This document shows positions 25,339 to 37,026 of a stretch of 64,000 nt of DNA, piece after piece. This stretch comes from Ilyonectria destructans. Taxonomy: Eukaryota > Ascomycota > Sordariomycetes > Hypocreales > Nectriaceae. How positions within the stretch are numbered: position 1 is the first letter of the stretch; every line of letters begins with the position of its first letter. The notes beneath the pieces were generated by a model. That model was not told the origin of the DNA, searched no databases, and worked only from the letters and a program-made list of their open reading frames with translations. Location: positions 1,488,001 to 1,552,000 of the forward strand of contig JAHEWK010000002.1 of the NCBI GenBank assembly GCA_020740775.1. The letters are read 5' to 3'. The position numbers and the translations under genes are program-made.

Positions 25339-26608
25339 GGCTGCGGTGGTCTGAAGTAGCTTTGATGTTTCGGTTGGATTTTGGTGTATTTTCCTTTTAG
25401 ACGTAAATGAAAATTAAAGAATGAACAGACTCTAAGATAACCAAGTCTCTTTGCCTCTGTCGGGGAGGCACACGCCTAAATAGGCTCCCTCCCTCCATGT
25501 ATGATGATGCACGGCGGCCTGGAATGCAGTGATGTGATGCACGCGCCAACCCTGGCCGACAAACAGGACTCAAGCAACGCCAGGGCGACCAGGGAATCGG
25601 CGCATGAGCGCATCGCCAAGGGTGCCGAGGCAGTAGTAGCAGCCGCGGGAGCGGGAATGCCAATCACGGTCGAAACAAAGCCTTCTAAGCCAGTGTCGTG
25701 TTGCCAATCATCCGGGATGGGACATGGAACAAACGGCGCTTGCGTCATGGCCTGGGGCTTTGTCTGAGGTGGCCGAAAAACCGGTTCTGCGAATGGACGG
25801 CGGCAAAGGAAACCAAGGTAGAGCCGGAGGTGGGGCCGATAGTGGGCCCGGGCTTAGCCGGGTGCGGGATGTCCAATCGACGCGCCCACACCGGTCATCT
25901 TTGATGCAGGCCCTCCATATTGCTGCTGCGCCTCCCTGAGGTGAAGATGGACAAAGTGCTTTGTTACGAGGAGATTTTTTCGACAATGATCAAGCTGGAT
26001 CTCGGTGAGTTCGTTGCCGCGGCTGCACACCGCGTTAATCAGCGCTCCAAGGGTTCAACTGTTGTGAACCCACTGCGTCCCGCATCGCCGCCAAGCACAC
26101 CTCACCCGATTTAGCAGAAATTGCCAGGCAAGCTCGATTTGGATTAATGGGCATTGATATTGTCCAGGATTGGTTGAATTCCTCCATACGCAACCTAAAC
26201 AGCAATGGCACGCCCGAAAACAACCCCAATCTGGGGAACGCCGCACGGGTGAGCTTCAAAGTGACTATGACGATGACGGCAATGACGATCACCACCCTAG
26301 CAACCCTAGTCACATTAACCGGAGCGTAACTGAGATTTGCAAGTCCCTCGAGGAATTTGAACATCACGCCTCTTCCATCATTAATAGAAACCCAAGCTAG
26401 ATTTATTTAGGTGTCATATTGCAAACGGGACAATCTATTCTGCTAACCCATGATGCCCCAAGCAAAATAACCAAGTAAGCTAAGTATCTCATAATTATAA
26501 GGCCCTTGGATCGATATGTAAGACTGCACCCTAAAGGGCGGCCTGACTACCATTATCTCCAAGAAGGCCGTGGAGATCAATCAGTCGTTCGATGATGTCT
26601 ATTTCATC
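25339..26608. other. Intergenic region upstream of the SUR7-family gene
   Basis: This holds the SUR7-family promoter and the 3' side of mevalonate kinase. No gene was recognised. Confidence 0.45.
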
Positions 26609-27982
26609 TCAGACAACTCCCCGCTCCCAGAATTTCCAACCTTGCCGATATTCCTGCACTCCCACTCCAACAAGTTGTTCGATACCCTGAGTACCGTCCG
26701 CATTTTCAAACCTTTCTTGGTCGATCTCCTCAGCACCCCCTCTATCACCGCGATTTCGGAACACAGCGGGCCACAGCACCCCAACTCCGTCAGCGGACAG
26801 GAGAGTCTCATATGTCCGGAATCCTTCTGCCGTGAACTTCTGTTGCAGTTCTTTAAGGGTTTCATCTTTGACGTCCGGTCGGAAGAGTGTGATGGCACAT
26901 CCACCGCCTCCAGCACCGGTGAGTTTTGTCCAGCCAATATCCGCATGGTCCACGAGCTCGCAGATGCGCTCTAGACTGGGGTGGGAGACCCCCAATGAAA
27001 TCAGGAACCCGTGGTTAATACGGATCAAAGTCCCCAATTGTTCGAGAGCTTCAGGCATGCCATTGCCATCAAAATCAGCGGACAAAATGAGGTCCAGTGC
27101 AGACGTTGTAATTTGGCCAATTCCGTCCAAGATCAACCCTGTCACTTTAGGGTGATTCATCATCAAAGATCTCACTTTCTCTACCTGTGCAGCTGTTGAG
27201 CGTGGTTGTCGTGTGTCAACAAGAAGCAGTGGTAGTTTTGGGAACTTGGTGAGGGGAGTGACGGATGGTGGTTCGGAACCGTTGCGTTGGAAAACCACGG
27301 CCTTTCCACCCGCAGAGACCGTGTTGTCTACTCCACTGGGATCTCCGTGTATACATAGCTCGCCCACAAATGCCCAGCGATTGATGCGTTGAATCTGAAC
27401 CTCTGCTTCATCGGGAGGCTGATCAGGGTGAGGTCCTACAAGGGTGCGCATCTGAAGGAGTAGGGCTGCACTCAAGCAGACGCATACACTGGAACTGCTA
27501 CCCAACCCGGCGCCAATCGGAATAGTGGATCGAAGAGTGTAGATGAATCCAGGACTTTCCGGGGATCCTAAGGATAGGAAGAGGTAGAGAAAGGCGGTCG
27601 CTGAGTTCACATGAACTTTTCGTTGCTTCTCTGGAAGGTCCTTTGACACGGCCTCGGCATGCGGTCTAATGGCATCAAGCAATTCGGGGTCAAGCGAGGT
27701 AACGAGGGAATAATAAAATCTCTTTTTCGAAGGATGGTGAAAGATATCCCATGGCAAAGTGTCGATATCCCATGTATGATTCAATCCAACATCTCTGAAG
27801 TTCAGTGTGATGGTGTTGTGAGACTTGGATAGGGTGGTGACGAGGAGATAGGATCTGAGCGAGATGGCTGCGGCAATAGCTGGCTTGCCATACACAGCAG
27901 CATGTTCGCCATAGACAATGACTTTTCCCGGTGCCGACACCATAAAGGTGGGCGCCATTGGCGACGAAGCTTTTCTTTCCAT
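26609..27982 (-). CDS. ERG12: Mevalonate kinase
   Basis: The enzyme phosphorylates mevalonate with ATP to 5-phosphomevalonate, an early step towards isoprenoids and ergosterol, in the cytosol or peroxisome. A single exon gives 457 residues, the usual fungal length. All three GHMP-kinase motifs are present: VSAPGKVIVYGEHAAVYGKP near the N-terminus with the active Lys, the ATP loop IPIGAGLGSSSSV at about 154-166, and LTGAGGGGC at about 354-362. The catalytic Asp is about 219 in GDPSGVDNTVS. I chose the ATG at 27982 (MERKASSP). The frame stays open for another 36 codons upstream, but those residues do not look conserved. The C-terminal 50 residues are polar and extend beyond the core fold. Nothing ties it to the PKS 9 kb away; it looks like the housekeeping copy. 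Confidence 0.94.
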   Translation of the reverse strand: MERKASSPMAPTFMVSAPGKVIVYGEHAAVYGKPAIAAAISLRSYLLVTTLSKSHNTITLNFRDVGLNHTWDIDTLPWDIFHHPSKKRFYYSLVTSLDPELLDAIRPHAEAVSKDLPEKQRKVHVNSATAFLYLFLSLGSPESPGFIYTLRSTIPIGAGLGSSSSVCVCLSAALLLQMRTLVGPHPDQPPDEAEVQIQRINRWAFVGELCIHGDPSGVDNTVSAGGKAVVFQRNGSEPPSVTPLTKFPKLPLLLVDTRQPRSTAAQVEKVRSLMMNHPKVTGLILDGIGQITTSALDLILSADFDGNGMPEALEQLGTLIRINHGFLISLGVSHPSLERICELVDHADIGWTKLTGAGGGGCAITLFRPDVKDETLKELQQKFTAEGFRTYETLLSADGVGVLWPAVFRNRGDRGGAEEIDQERFENADGTQGIEQLVGVGVQEYRQGWKFWERGVV

Positions 27983-29461
27983 AGTCCTGAATTGTGGAAC
28001 TCGTTGAGGGAGGGTTTGGTGGTTAGGCTGTTGGTTGAAGCCTGATGAGCGGTGGGCGATTAAAAGCGTGGCTACTATCCAGGGTCCCACTCCCTAAACG
28101 ACCTAGGGTTCCTTTTGCATCACGTGTTTGGAGACTTCTCCTAATTGAGATGGGTATAAAATGACGGTCTAAATAGATTCCTCGACATTGTCCCTTTAAA
28201 TGCCGTGAGGTTCCAGGCAGCCACTTTGCCTAGTAAGAGTTGCGTGGGGCGAGCCAATCACTGAAACATCACGATTCGTCAAAAGGATAGATAGCCCGGC
28301 CGGCCAGCGAACAGGAATGGGCTGTCGAGTCCAGATTGAACGACGAGGTTGAAGAACTAGCCATTCATGTTGATATCTCCGAGACCTCCGGGTTCAAAAA
28401 TATAGTGCCTGCCCGCACACCGCCTAGTAAGGCACTGCACTGCAGGTGACTGAGATCCCTGGAATTGCAACACGCACTAGTTGAACTTGGTGATCTTAAC
28501 AGGGTATTGCGAAAGTACTCCGTATAACAAATGATATTGGGAGATTAACAGTAAGAGTTTATTCGGATTATAGAATTATTTAATATTATAAGGCCCAGTT
28601 TTTTATGTTTCATGTGCGGGGACTGACTTCAGTTCCCTTCACCGAACAGCACCACCAGATGCAATGCGTAAGGTGCTATTAGCTTACAGTCAAAATATCG
28701 AGTGAGAGTCTTACGTGAAATTGAACAGTTGCTCTTGACAATACAATCAATGTCAATCTACTGACTCTGGAGTCTTTTAGCCGATATCGTATTCTTAACA
28801 GGTGGCTCATGCCAACCCCAAAGGGCTTAGATCCCAATGGTGGTTCCAGCCTGAACCTACAGCGTTACAGGCCAAATTTGGAGTTGCAAAGCTGCCGTCC
28901 TTGCCGAGCAGAACCTTGCACACGATAGTAGCGTAAGCAAGCTTACATGTAAACGGAACCTCTGGAGACAGCCTCGGCTTAGGCTTCGTAACAAGCGTGA
29001 GCAGGGACTACGGATCGCAGCCACATGATCCTCGAGTACCGCTACTAAAGTTACTTTCTATGGACTGTTGGCATCAATAGCATATGCACTGAGGGACAAC
29101 GTCCAGTGTGTCGAGTCCACTGTCGGCATTAGAGGTAAGTCCTACTGCAATTTGTATGCACGTTAAATTAAATGCGTGTCGATGAAGTGTCCATATCGGC
29201 TAGAACATCACGTCGAATATAATTAACTAGTACTGGTAAAACCGTTCAGGACGATAAGTTCACATTTCGCGTTGAATATTTCAAGGCATGCTGCTCAAGG
29301 AATACTCGGAAACGCTATCACGAGCTGACACGCGAAACAAGGACAGCGACCGCCCAGAGTCCTGTAGACTTGTCCAAAATGGTATTCTATTTCTCTTCTG
29401 ATGTGGCTCTGGTTCTTATACAAAACGAGATGGGTCGTTCATGGCAGAATCATCTGCCACC
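27983..29461. other. Intergenic region, AT-rich in parts
   Basis: This includes the ERG12 promoter. The part from about 28500 to 29300 is AT-rich and has no sustained reading frame. Nothing else was recognised. Confidence 0.45.
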
Positions 29462-30001
29462 TCAGTTATCGGTACCGCCAATAACGGCGGGCTTGAAGAA
29501 GACGGTCAGGACACCCTCCACGCCTAGCGTCTTGACAAACGTCTTAAGGTCGTTGTGGGCTATGCATTCGTCGTCGTAGAACTTCATGTCGTCCATGGTG
29601 GCAAACTCCGTCTTGGACACGAGCGTGTAGCCCTGGGCGCGGGCGTCCTCTTCGGCGGGGCCAACGACCATGGACAGGATGTAGGGCTTTCCGTTCTGTT
29701 TCATCGTCACAGATTAGTGAATTGCCGGCAGGACAGCTGGAGGAAGGACTGGAGATGGGTCACTCACCCTCTGCTGCTCGGCGCCCAGCGACTCGTACTG
29801 CTTGAGCAGCTTGGCCTGGTCGTCCTTGCTGGGCATCTTGAACATGGTAACTCGGTGCACGCGGTCGGCCATCTTGACGGTAGTTAAATTCCGGGCAATT
29901 GATCTCGCAAGAAGTCCAATTCGTGGGGTATGAAGTCGGCCGGCACTTGGAATTGAAGGTCGAAGCAACGTCGAAGCTCTCGGAAACAGCCGGGGGTTCA
30001 T
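29462..30001 (-). CDS. Stress-responsive A/B-barrel (Dabb) protein, possible mitochondrial presequence
   Basis: Dabb proteins form small ferredoxin-like dimeric barrels; some are stress-induced and a few are enzymes, and the role of this one is unknown. Two exons, 30001-29768 and 29695-29462; the intron of 72 nt has a GTGAGT donor and an ACAG acceptor. The barrel part starts MADRVHRVTMFKMP and continues with GKPYILSMVVG, TFVKTLGVEGVLTVFF and a short tail. Two starts are credible. ATG 30001 gives 155 residues with an Arg-rich N-terminus lacking acidic residues (MNPRLFPRASTLLRPSIPSA and on to about residue 43), which looks like a mitochondrial targeting peptide. ATG 29872 gives the 112-residue cytosolic form of normal family length. 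The frame is also open from an ATG at 30055. The domain call is firm; the start is not. Confidence 0.78.
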
Positions 30002-30568
30002 AAAAGCCGCGCGGGACAAGTCAACAAATAAGCAGCACGTGGGAATGCGGGGCACGGGAGAGGGTTTTCAAAGGTCGCGGTTGTATACGGTTCAAGAAGG
30101 GAAAAGGAAACTGAAAGATCGCGCTGGGTCTTCTTCGTTGGATCGATTCCGCGCTCTCTCTTTGTAATCCGAGCCATGGAGAGGCGAGGCTAACCCCTCC
30201 CCCACCTCCTCGGGCATGCATCCTCCGATGCTCGGCCCCACACGAGCTTTGGAGTTCCGAGAGTTTACGCCGGTGAATACTCAAGAGCTTCGCAAAGCTT
30301 CTCGACGGACAAAAGTGGATAAACCAGTAGACGGAAAAATTCCGATAGCCCTTGTTGAACCGAATGAGAGCTTTTTTGCACTGAATTGGCAACTATGGCG
30401 CGCTGGATGCACCTATCTCAGCCCCGGAGAGAAGTCCATAAATCCTCCGTCAACCTCGAAACCTCAACCCTGCCTTTGGTCATGCTCCTACACGAAACAA
30501 GCACCATGTGAGCCCCAAGCTTTGCTCAACTCACCCTCTTCCCTTCTGCAGGCTAAATCCAACTCCAT
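30002..30568. other. Intergenic region between the Dabb and LYC1-like genes
   Basis: This is the Dabb promoter and leader plus the 3' end of the next gene. A longer minus frame through 30021-30392 has no recognisable motif. No gene was called. Confidence 0.45.
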
Positions 30569-31654
30569 CTAAGACCACCCGTACAACTCCCTCTCCTCCA
30601 TCACAACATCCCGGTCCTCACCGCCCTTCCATCGCAGGCATGGCACCATCTCCAACCTCTCCCCCTGCGAGATGCTCAGGCCTTGGCCATACGCCTCCGC
30701 AAGCTTCGCCGCTGCCTGGATGACCTGCTCGCTGGGCTCCCAGATAACCACCTCACGCAACCCACACACCGACGCCTCGATCACTGCCGCCTCCAGAAGC
30801 GGCCGCACGCCCTCCTCCATCCCTTTACGACGTGCTACATATAGCCGTGCGATGCAGAGTCGCCGCGTGCGGTAGTCGTGCACCCACCACGCCCATGCCG
30901 GCTGTTCAACGTGGGAGCTCGCGCCGTGGCGTTGGTTGGCCAGCTCGCCCCGGCCAAGGTGTTGGCTGAGGAGTTGCGAACGCATCAGGTGCCAGCACTT
31001 CAATGGCTTGGTGGGAAGGATCTGGACGTGGACCTTGCGGTCCCGGTGGCCTGAGAGGCGGAGCTTGCTGGTGTTGATGTCCGCATCAGAAAGTTCGCAG
31101 ACGTCCGTGTACCCAAGGAACTTGGCTCCCGGAACATCACTCCGTTCCTGCAGCTTCTTCATCTGACCAAGTGAAATGCGTAGCTGCGTCGCCGGGAGTG
31201 GCTTCCACCCCAGCCCCTGAAACAAGTCCATGTAGACATCCCCGTATACCACACTGAACTCTGCATTCCCCAAATTGCCTCGGTCCATGTGGTCCTGCAG
31301 TTTCTTGAGCAGCAGCTTCGCCATGCCGCGCATGCGGTGCTCGGAGTGTGTGAAGACGTTCGTAACGATAACAGCCCTGCTATTACGTGTACCCTGGCCA
31401 GTCGTAGCAATGGCGTCTCGCATATAGGTCGTGCAGCTCGTAATAACGGCCATCGGATCTTCAGGCCTGCGAAGAATCCAGTGCGACGTGTTGCCCATGG
31501 AGGACTCAGTGTCGGCGAGCTTCTCTTGGATGTCAAGGTAGGCAGCCTGTGACAGAGACCCAGCCCAGACTTGGGAGTTGTTCTCGAAGAGTTTCGTTAT
31601 CTGGTCGTTTTCAGCACGCTCGAAGACGAGGCTCTCTGGAGTCACACGAGCCAT
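30569..31654 (-). CDS. LYC1-like N-acetyltransferase (GNAT type)
   Basis: The protein resembles fungal LYC1, the lysine N-acetyltransferase first described in Yarrowia, which acetylates lysine to start its breakdown. One exon gives 361 residues from the ATG at 31654 (MARVTPESLVFERAEND). The N-terminal half carries the GNAT core: SHWILRRPEDPMAVITSC, then AVIVTNVFTHSEHRMRGMAK, a variant of the acetyl-CoA loop with RMRGMA in place of R/QxxGxG/A, and LLLKKLQDHMD. The C-terminal half (AWAWWVHDYRTRRLCIARLY and VIWEPSEQVIQAA) matches the second domain of the LYC1 group. The frame is open a further 100 codons upstream, but that part is proline- and leucine-rich and lacks family features. Substrate specificity is inferred. 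Confidence 0.78.
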   Translation of the reverse strand: MARVTPESLVFERAENDQITKLFENNSQVWAGSLSQAAYLDIQEKLADTESSMGNTSHWILRRPEDPMAVITSCTTYMRDAIATTGQGTRNSRAVIVTNVFTHSEHRMRGMAKLLLKKLQDHMDRGNLGNAEFSVVYGDVYMDLFQGLGWKPLPATQLRISLGQMKKLQERSDVPGAKFLGYTDVCELSDADINTSKLRLSGHRDRKVHVQILPTKPLKCWHLMRSQLLSQHLGRGELANQRHGASSHVEQPAWAWWVHDYRTRRLCIARLYVARRKGMEEGVRPLLEAAVIEASVCGLREVVIWEPSEQVIQAAAKLAEAYGQGLSISQGERLEMVPCLRWKGGEDRDVVMEERELYGWS

Positions 31655-32231
31655 TACTGCAACGGTAACCCCCAAGGTGGGTCGCTGGCGTGGTATCAGG
31701 TGGTGATGTGGTCGATGAGCACTTGAAGTCGGAAAAAGGTCTGGCAGAGGAATGAGATATGATTCAAGGCTATCGTATCTCGTAAATGAGAAAAAGAGAA
31801 CAGAAGATGAAGAATGAAGGTCGGTAGTGCGGGCCTCAGATTTTTGCGTCGGATTGTTTGCCAGTGGAGCTGTGAATAGCTGTAGCAGCAGCGGGAGCAG
31901 GAGCAAACGAGTTGCCAATGCACCTTCCCGCTCAAACAAGTCACGATCAAGCAAACTCGCAAAGAGCTTTGACTTCTTTTGTCAACAACCAAATAAAGGA
32001 GCGTGAGTGGTTTGTACCTAGATACCATAGCCAGACAAGATGAGCCTAAGCGCCACAACAGCGCAACCTTCGTAGGTATCCATTCGCTTTCTTCCCTCCG
32101 TAGACACGATATGATTCAATACAAGAAGCCAATTCCCTTGGCACCGCTTTTCCTTCCAGAAACTCCAACTTTCATACTATCATACAGAAAAAAAAGGACA
32201 TTAAATAGCGGTTCGGCAGCCGCAGCAAACA
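31655..32231. other. Intergenic region upstream of the LYC1-like gene
   Basis: This is the promoter of the acetyltransferase gene and the 3' end of the transcription factor gene. No gene was seen. Confidence 0.5.
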
Positions 32232-35200
32232 CTAAGGAGACCGCCCACCAATGGGAGGTGGGTTTTCGCTCATCGCTCGTGAAGCCCGACCCGCGAGGCC
32301 AGAGCCCAAGTCGCGGAGGAGTTGGCCCAGGCTCTCAACAAGCGGCGGCAGCGGCTCTTTGCGCACAGGGAAGTTGTCGCGAAGGGTGTTTCGAGCAATT
32401 GTCAAGACCATCCCAGTGTTTGACAGGGCCTCGGCGCCAGAGCTCGGGTCACCGTTGGATGTGATTCCCGGCACGCCACGGTCGAGTTGCAGGAAGGCCC
32501 GCGACTCCCTGGTCTCGTCTCCATCCATTAGCACGTATTCGATAGTCGAACCGCGCCCGTCTTTCTGGTCATTCGTCGAGCGAGCGCAGGTAGCTAGGCC
32601 ATAGGCCCACAGTGTGAGGCTAGCAAAGTAGACGGCAATGGCATTGAAGCCCCGCAGAGACGTCGGCGCCAGCTTTCGGGCCCAGTGGAAAACTTGACCG
32701 GCGTGCCAGGCGGCATATCGTGATTCAGACTCCGAGAACCAGTTCTCCTCCAAAGTCTGGGCTGCCCTCCTCGCCTCCTCCTCGCCGTTCTTACCCGCGA
32801 ATTGCTGTAGATCATTCGGTGAGACATGAAGGATCATCATGAATAGCTCTGCAAGGAGAATAAGTTGCGGTTTCGGTTTTCGCAAGTGTTGGATCTGATT
32901 CGAAAACTCGGCGATGTCTCGGTAGAGCTCTTGATGTTGGGTCTTGAGCCACAATGGCGGTGACGACCCGCCGCGCCGATTTGGGCCTCCCGAGCTATGA
33001 AACTTGACAGCATCGCGATACGACCAAATCTGGCCCCAAAACCCATGAAGAAGAGCGGTAGACGAGAGTTCAATGTCGATGCGATCTTCAAGATCATCGA
33101 GAATCGTCATACACTGCGTCACCTCGGCCACTCGCGGAATTCCGCCGTTGGGCATTGGCTTCTTCGTTAGAGAGACATCCCGCCACTCCTCTGCAGTTCG
33201 TGCTCTCCAAAGGTCACGCGAGGCGGGGAGGGTGAAACAAAGCTCATTGTATGACATAAGCGGGTTTTTACAGAGCCCAATGGACGATTGGATATCATGA
33301 AAGAACATGTGAATGACAAGTCTACATGGTGGTCAGCAGACATCCGTCAAAAGTGACGAGTAACATACCTCTTGTAAGACTCCAATACGATGAACTGTCG
33401 CCATTTGGAATCCAGGACTTCAGGGGAGTCAGATATGGATGGCATTTGTGAGACAGAATCCGAGGAAAATGACGTTCTTCCGGACCGTCGAAGCATCTCC
33501 AGCATGTCAGTAAAGCCCAAAATAAATGGCAAGACAGACTCACCGTTAACAGGGGTTGAACGAAACTTTCGGCGATTTCCATTTTACGATTAAACCCGCT
33601 CCATTGCCCGACATCGAGATGGAGCATCATTGCCTGATGCGTCATCAAATCTCGGGTTGTGGAATTTGAGCCCTCAAACTACGGATAATTAGTTAGCCAC
33701 TACATCTAAAAACATTGAAATGACTCATTGTTGGTGTGGTAAGCACTGTGGTATACACCAGGGGTGAAGATGAGTTGTCTCAGAGGGAATGTCGGGGGGT
33801 TATGGAGACTAAGCACTCACCCGACCTGCAATGGCCAATCGTGCAACTTCGTCGAGAGCAAGGCCGAACTGCCAAATAGCCGGGACCGAAATATACGTGG
33901 CACCGCTCGAGATGATGGCCGACAGGAGTTCGGGAATAGTTGTTGCCGGGTCGAAGGACGCTTTGTGGATCAATGCGTCGCACTTCCGCTCTTCCTGGGC
34001 AAAATGGGCCTGGAGCAGGTAGTTCAGAAGTTCCAGAGACGGAAAAGACGGAACTCGTTGCGGATTCGGGTTGTGGGCTAGAACCATTGCAAAGAGACGA
34101 TCGCGCATGTGAGACGGCATCTGCAGTCGAGTCTTCAAGCTGCTAGCGAATTTCTCAAAAGCCGAGGAGGCCGGAAGTGCTTCGTCATCGAGAGTCAAGG
34201 CTTCGGTCTCACGGTGGACGTAGTCTTTCATATCCGGTTCAAATATCCATGGCGAACGCTTAAACGCTGCGTGTCCGCGAGACACATCACGGCCCACATG
34301 GCGCGAAGATCGCTTTGAGTTGATGGTGCTTGTAGATTGGGGACTTGGCCCGTTGACGTCCAGTCTTGGGATAGTAAAGCCATCGAAATCCAGATCCCAG
34401 GAAAAGTCCATGTCTTGGAAGAGATTGTGGACTGGATTGAAATACATAAGATCGTCCGTGAGACCATCCATACTAGAAGTGCCGAGGAAAGCCGAACCCT
34501 CGTACTCTCCGCTACCGTCGTTTAGTGGACCTTGAGTAAGAGTCGAGGGCTTGCCCAGGTAGCCCGAATCCCCGGGTGCGAAACCTTGATTGTCCATGCC
34601 CATGGCTGAGGCCATGGTCGAAGCCTCGGAGGGTGACATGCCGGCTTGCGAGTCCGTGCGGTACTGGTTCCCGCGCCGTGAGGGCATCTGGCAGGGAAGA
34701 CTCTTGCTCCGGCAACGGCTACACGGCTTCTGATCTTCGCATTTTGCCTTGGAAGCGGCGCAGTTCAGACAAGCCTCGGCAGCTCTGTCACTCCGGCGTA
34801 TGAACGGGCGGTCCTTGGCGATGCCATCTCGATCGTGGGTGGTCTCGTGCCTGGTGAGGAGATCGGCTCGGTTGAAGCGCTTGGGGCAGCGGGAACATTG
34901 GTACGGGCGGGCATTCTCATGGGATCTCAAATGCCGGGTGAGGTGATCGGCTCGTTCGTATACGCGCCGACAGATGTGGCAGACGTGTGATGGGGATGAA
35001 AGTGACGCATCTGAGAGCTTGCGCTTGGCCGGCAACGACGAGTGTCCGCTCCGGGGGGTGTCCTCCTGCGGTCCCGGCGGTGGGGGATGCTGCTGGTGTT
35101 GTTCCTGTTGCTGATGCGAATGCTGCTGCTGGTGTTGCGATTGCTGTGCCTGATGGCCTCTCTGGTCCGAGTCCTGGGCGGGCGATGCGAGGGAGAAGAG

Positions 35201-35272
35201 AGAGGACAGGAGCATGTCGGAACCAGCCGCGTCGCACAGTATGTCGATGCCGTTCTGCTCCGCTCCCGCCAT
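32232..35272 (-). CDS. Transcription factor with two C2H2 fingers and a Zn2Cys6 cluster
   Basis: This is a nuclear DNA-binding regulator. Four exons (35272-33821, 33678-33544, 33496-33369, 33321-32232) give 934 residues. A Gln/His-rich stretch at about 41-62 is followed by two C2H2 fingers, CHICRRVYERADHLTRHLRS at about 98-118 and one at about 126-146 (CSRCPKRFNRADLLTRH). A Zn2Cys6 cluster follows at about 168-194 (CLNCAASKAKC and CSRCRSKSLPC). From about 480 onward lies the fungal_trans-type middle region (LMTHQAMMLHLDVGQWSG, MEIAESFVQPLLTML, FIVLESYKRLVIHMFFHD). This combined architecture is a known fungal class. The introns were placed to keep that middle region continuous; the first is longer than usual at 142 nt. 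The start ATG at 35272 follows a polar leader; an upstream open frame exists but looks non-coding. Targets are unknown. Confidence 0.88.
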
Positions 35273-37026
35273 TGTGAGCTTCCAGCAGAACGACAACGGA
35301 GCCAGGCCGGGCCGATCTAGATAGATCTGATAGCAGACGAGCCGAACACCGAGCGCGATAGGCAGGGACTCGGGGGTCGCGGATGGCAATCTCAACGGCA
35401 CGCGCGCGGGAAGTTGGGGTGAGGAGCAAGACGAGACATTGCGCAGGCTCGGAAAATGGGGGCGGGGTGAAGGGGGAAGCGTGGAGGGCATCCACGGCAA
35501 CTGCGGGTTCTGGGGTTTCGGGCGGAGGCGTCTGCGCAGCCAATGCCAGTGCCGCAATTTGAGCGCCCGCTAGTCCTTTCTGGGCCCTAGCGATCAAGGG
35601 CCCGAATGCGCCGACCGTCGGCCGTTGACGAGCAGACCCGTTCCGGAGACCGGAGCCGAGTCGCCAGCCCGGCGAGCGTGGGCCAATCCCCGCTCCGGGA
35701 AGCAGCTCCGGGCTTTCTCGCATGGCGACGGAACGGAGAACGCCGCTATCCTGTGAAACACGGACTGGCGCTGACAAGCTGAGGTGGCAGCGTCCAGAAA
35801 GTGCATTCATTGCGTCATCTCGACGCAACCAAACGAATGTTGTGCATGGAACTTCGCGAAATCCAGAAGCTGAGGATGAGGCTCAGCCGGGCTTGTCAAT
35901 CTGACAGTTGATAGGTGATAGCTGATACCATGGGGATTGGGTGGCGCAGTTACAGCTTTCAAGCACCCTATTCATCCAGGCCAATGGCCGGCCCCCCTTG
36001 TCCACCTGAAAGAATGGGACGAGTTATCGAAGACTTCTGTCATTTGACCACACTGCCGAGGGCCTGGACCATACCCCTCCGCCGACATGTCTCAGGTAGT
36101 TTGTCGATACCAAGTACCAGTGATGTCATAGAATGCTGCGAATTTGCTTTAACCCCGTGGTCTTTGCGAGAGACTTCATTACATATCATATTAAATACAC
36201 CCAAATACAATTACCGCCTTCCAGATAATGATGTGTCCGCCCTTCGCCGCAGCTGTGGCCGAGTGTCGGCCTCATCCCAGCTGCCGGGAGCAAGTCGCTC
36301 TGCGACACTGCAGCAGGGGTGGCTCATGCAAGCCCAGATGCCCAGATCGTCGACCCATTCCATGCCCCTGGTACGACCAAAAAAAAAGACCCTGACGGTG
36401 CTGTAATAAGCCCGAGTACTCCCAAAATTCCCCAACGCTCCGTCCCAGACCGAGATGATGAACTTCCTTTCCAAGGGCAAGTTCTAGATTAGCAACTTGT
36501 TCCTTGTGTTTCCATATCAACCCCGTCTCTTCATTATCACACAGTGATATTTCTCATTCGTAATTATATCCTTCCGGGAAGTAACCCAGGCAAAACGCCC
36601 AGGTTCATGCGTGAAGACTTGAAACATCCTACAGGACTGCGGCGGTCCGACGGATGACATCTTCCTATTTTAGCTTGCAGTGCCAGCAGCTGTTGCAGCC
36701 GGACCGGAAGCTTGATGGCGTTTCAGAGCCTCATGGTCGTAAAAAAAAATCGTAGTCGCCTTCTTGCCATGCGCCGAAACAATCCCGCACAGATTTTGCA
36801 GCGTCCAATCCCCTTTGGTTTCCGCTGGTTGCACTGAGTTGGTGTGATCTAGATTGATCTAGCCGTCGTCTTCTCATCAGTAGAAGGCGCCGACAAGTCC
36901 TAGACGCGGGTTGCCCTCGACGTTTTTATGAGTTGCTCAGCAAGTTCTCAAACGAGGGAGTTGCCGATCGAGTCGGTCGCTGATGACTTCCTCGGCATCG
37001 CGTGAAATAGCCGTGTTCACTCAAGC
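35273..37026. other. Long upstream region of the transcription factor gene
   Basis: About 1.75 kb without a recognisable gene. A long overlapping frame running into the transcription factor in another phase was judged non-coding. This may be promoter and a long 5' leader, as is common for fungal regulators. Confidence 0.45.

Noticed and set aside
34917..35828. A 303-codon minus-strand frame overlapping the transcription factor start
   Set aside because: It overlaps the zinc-finger coding region in another phase, is rich in Ala/Pro/Arg as expected for a GC-rich shadow frame, and has no motif.
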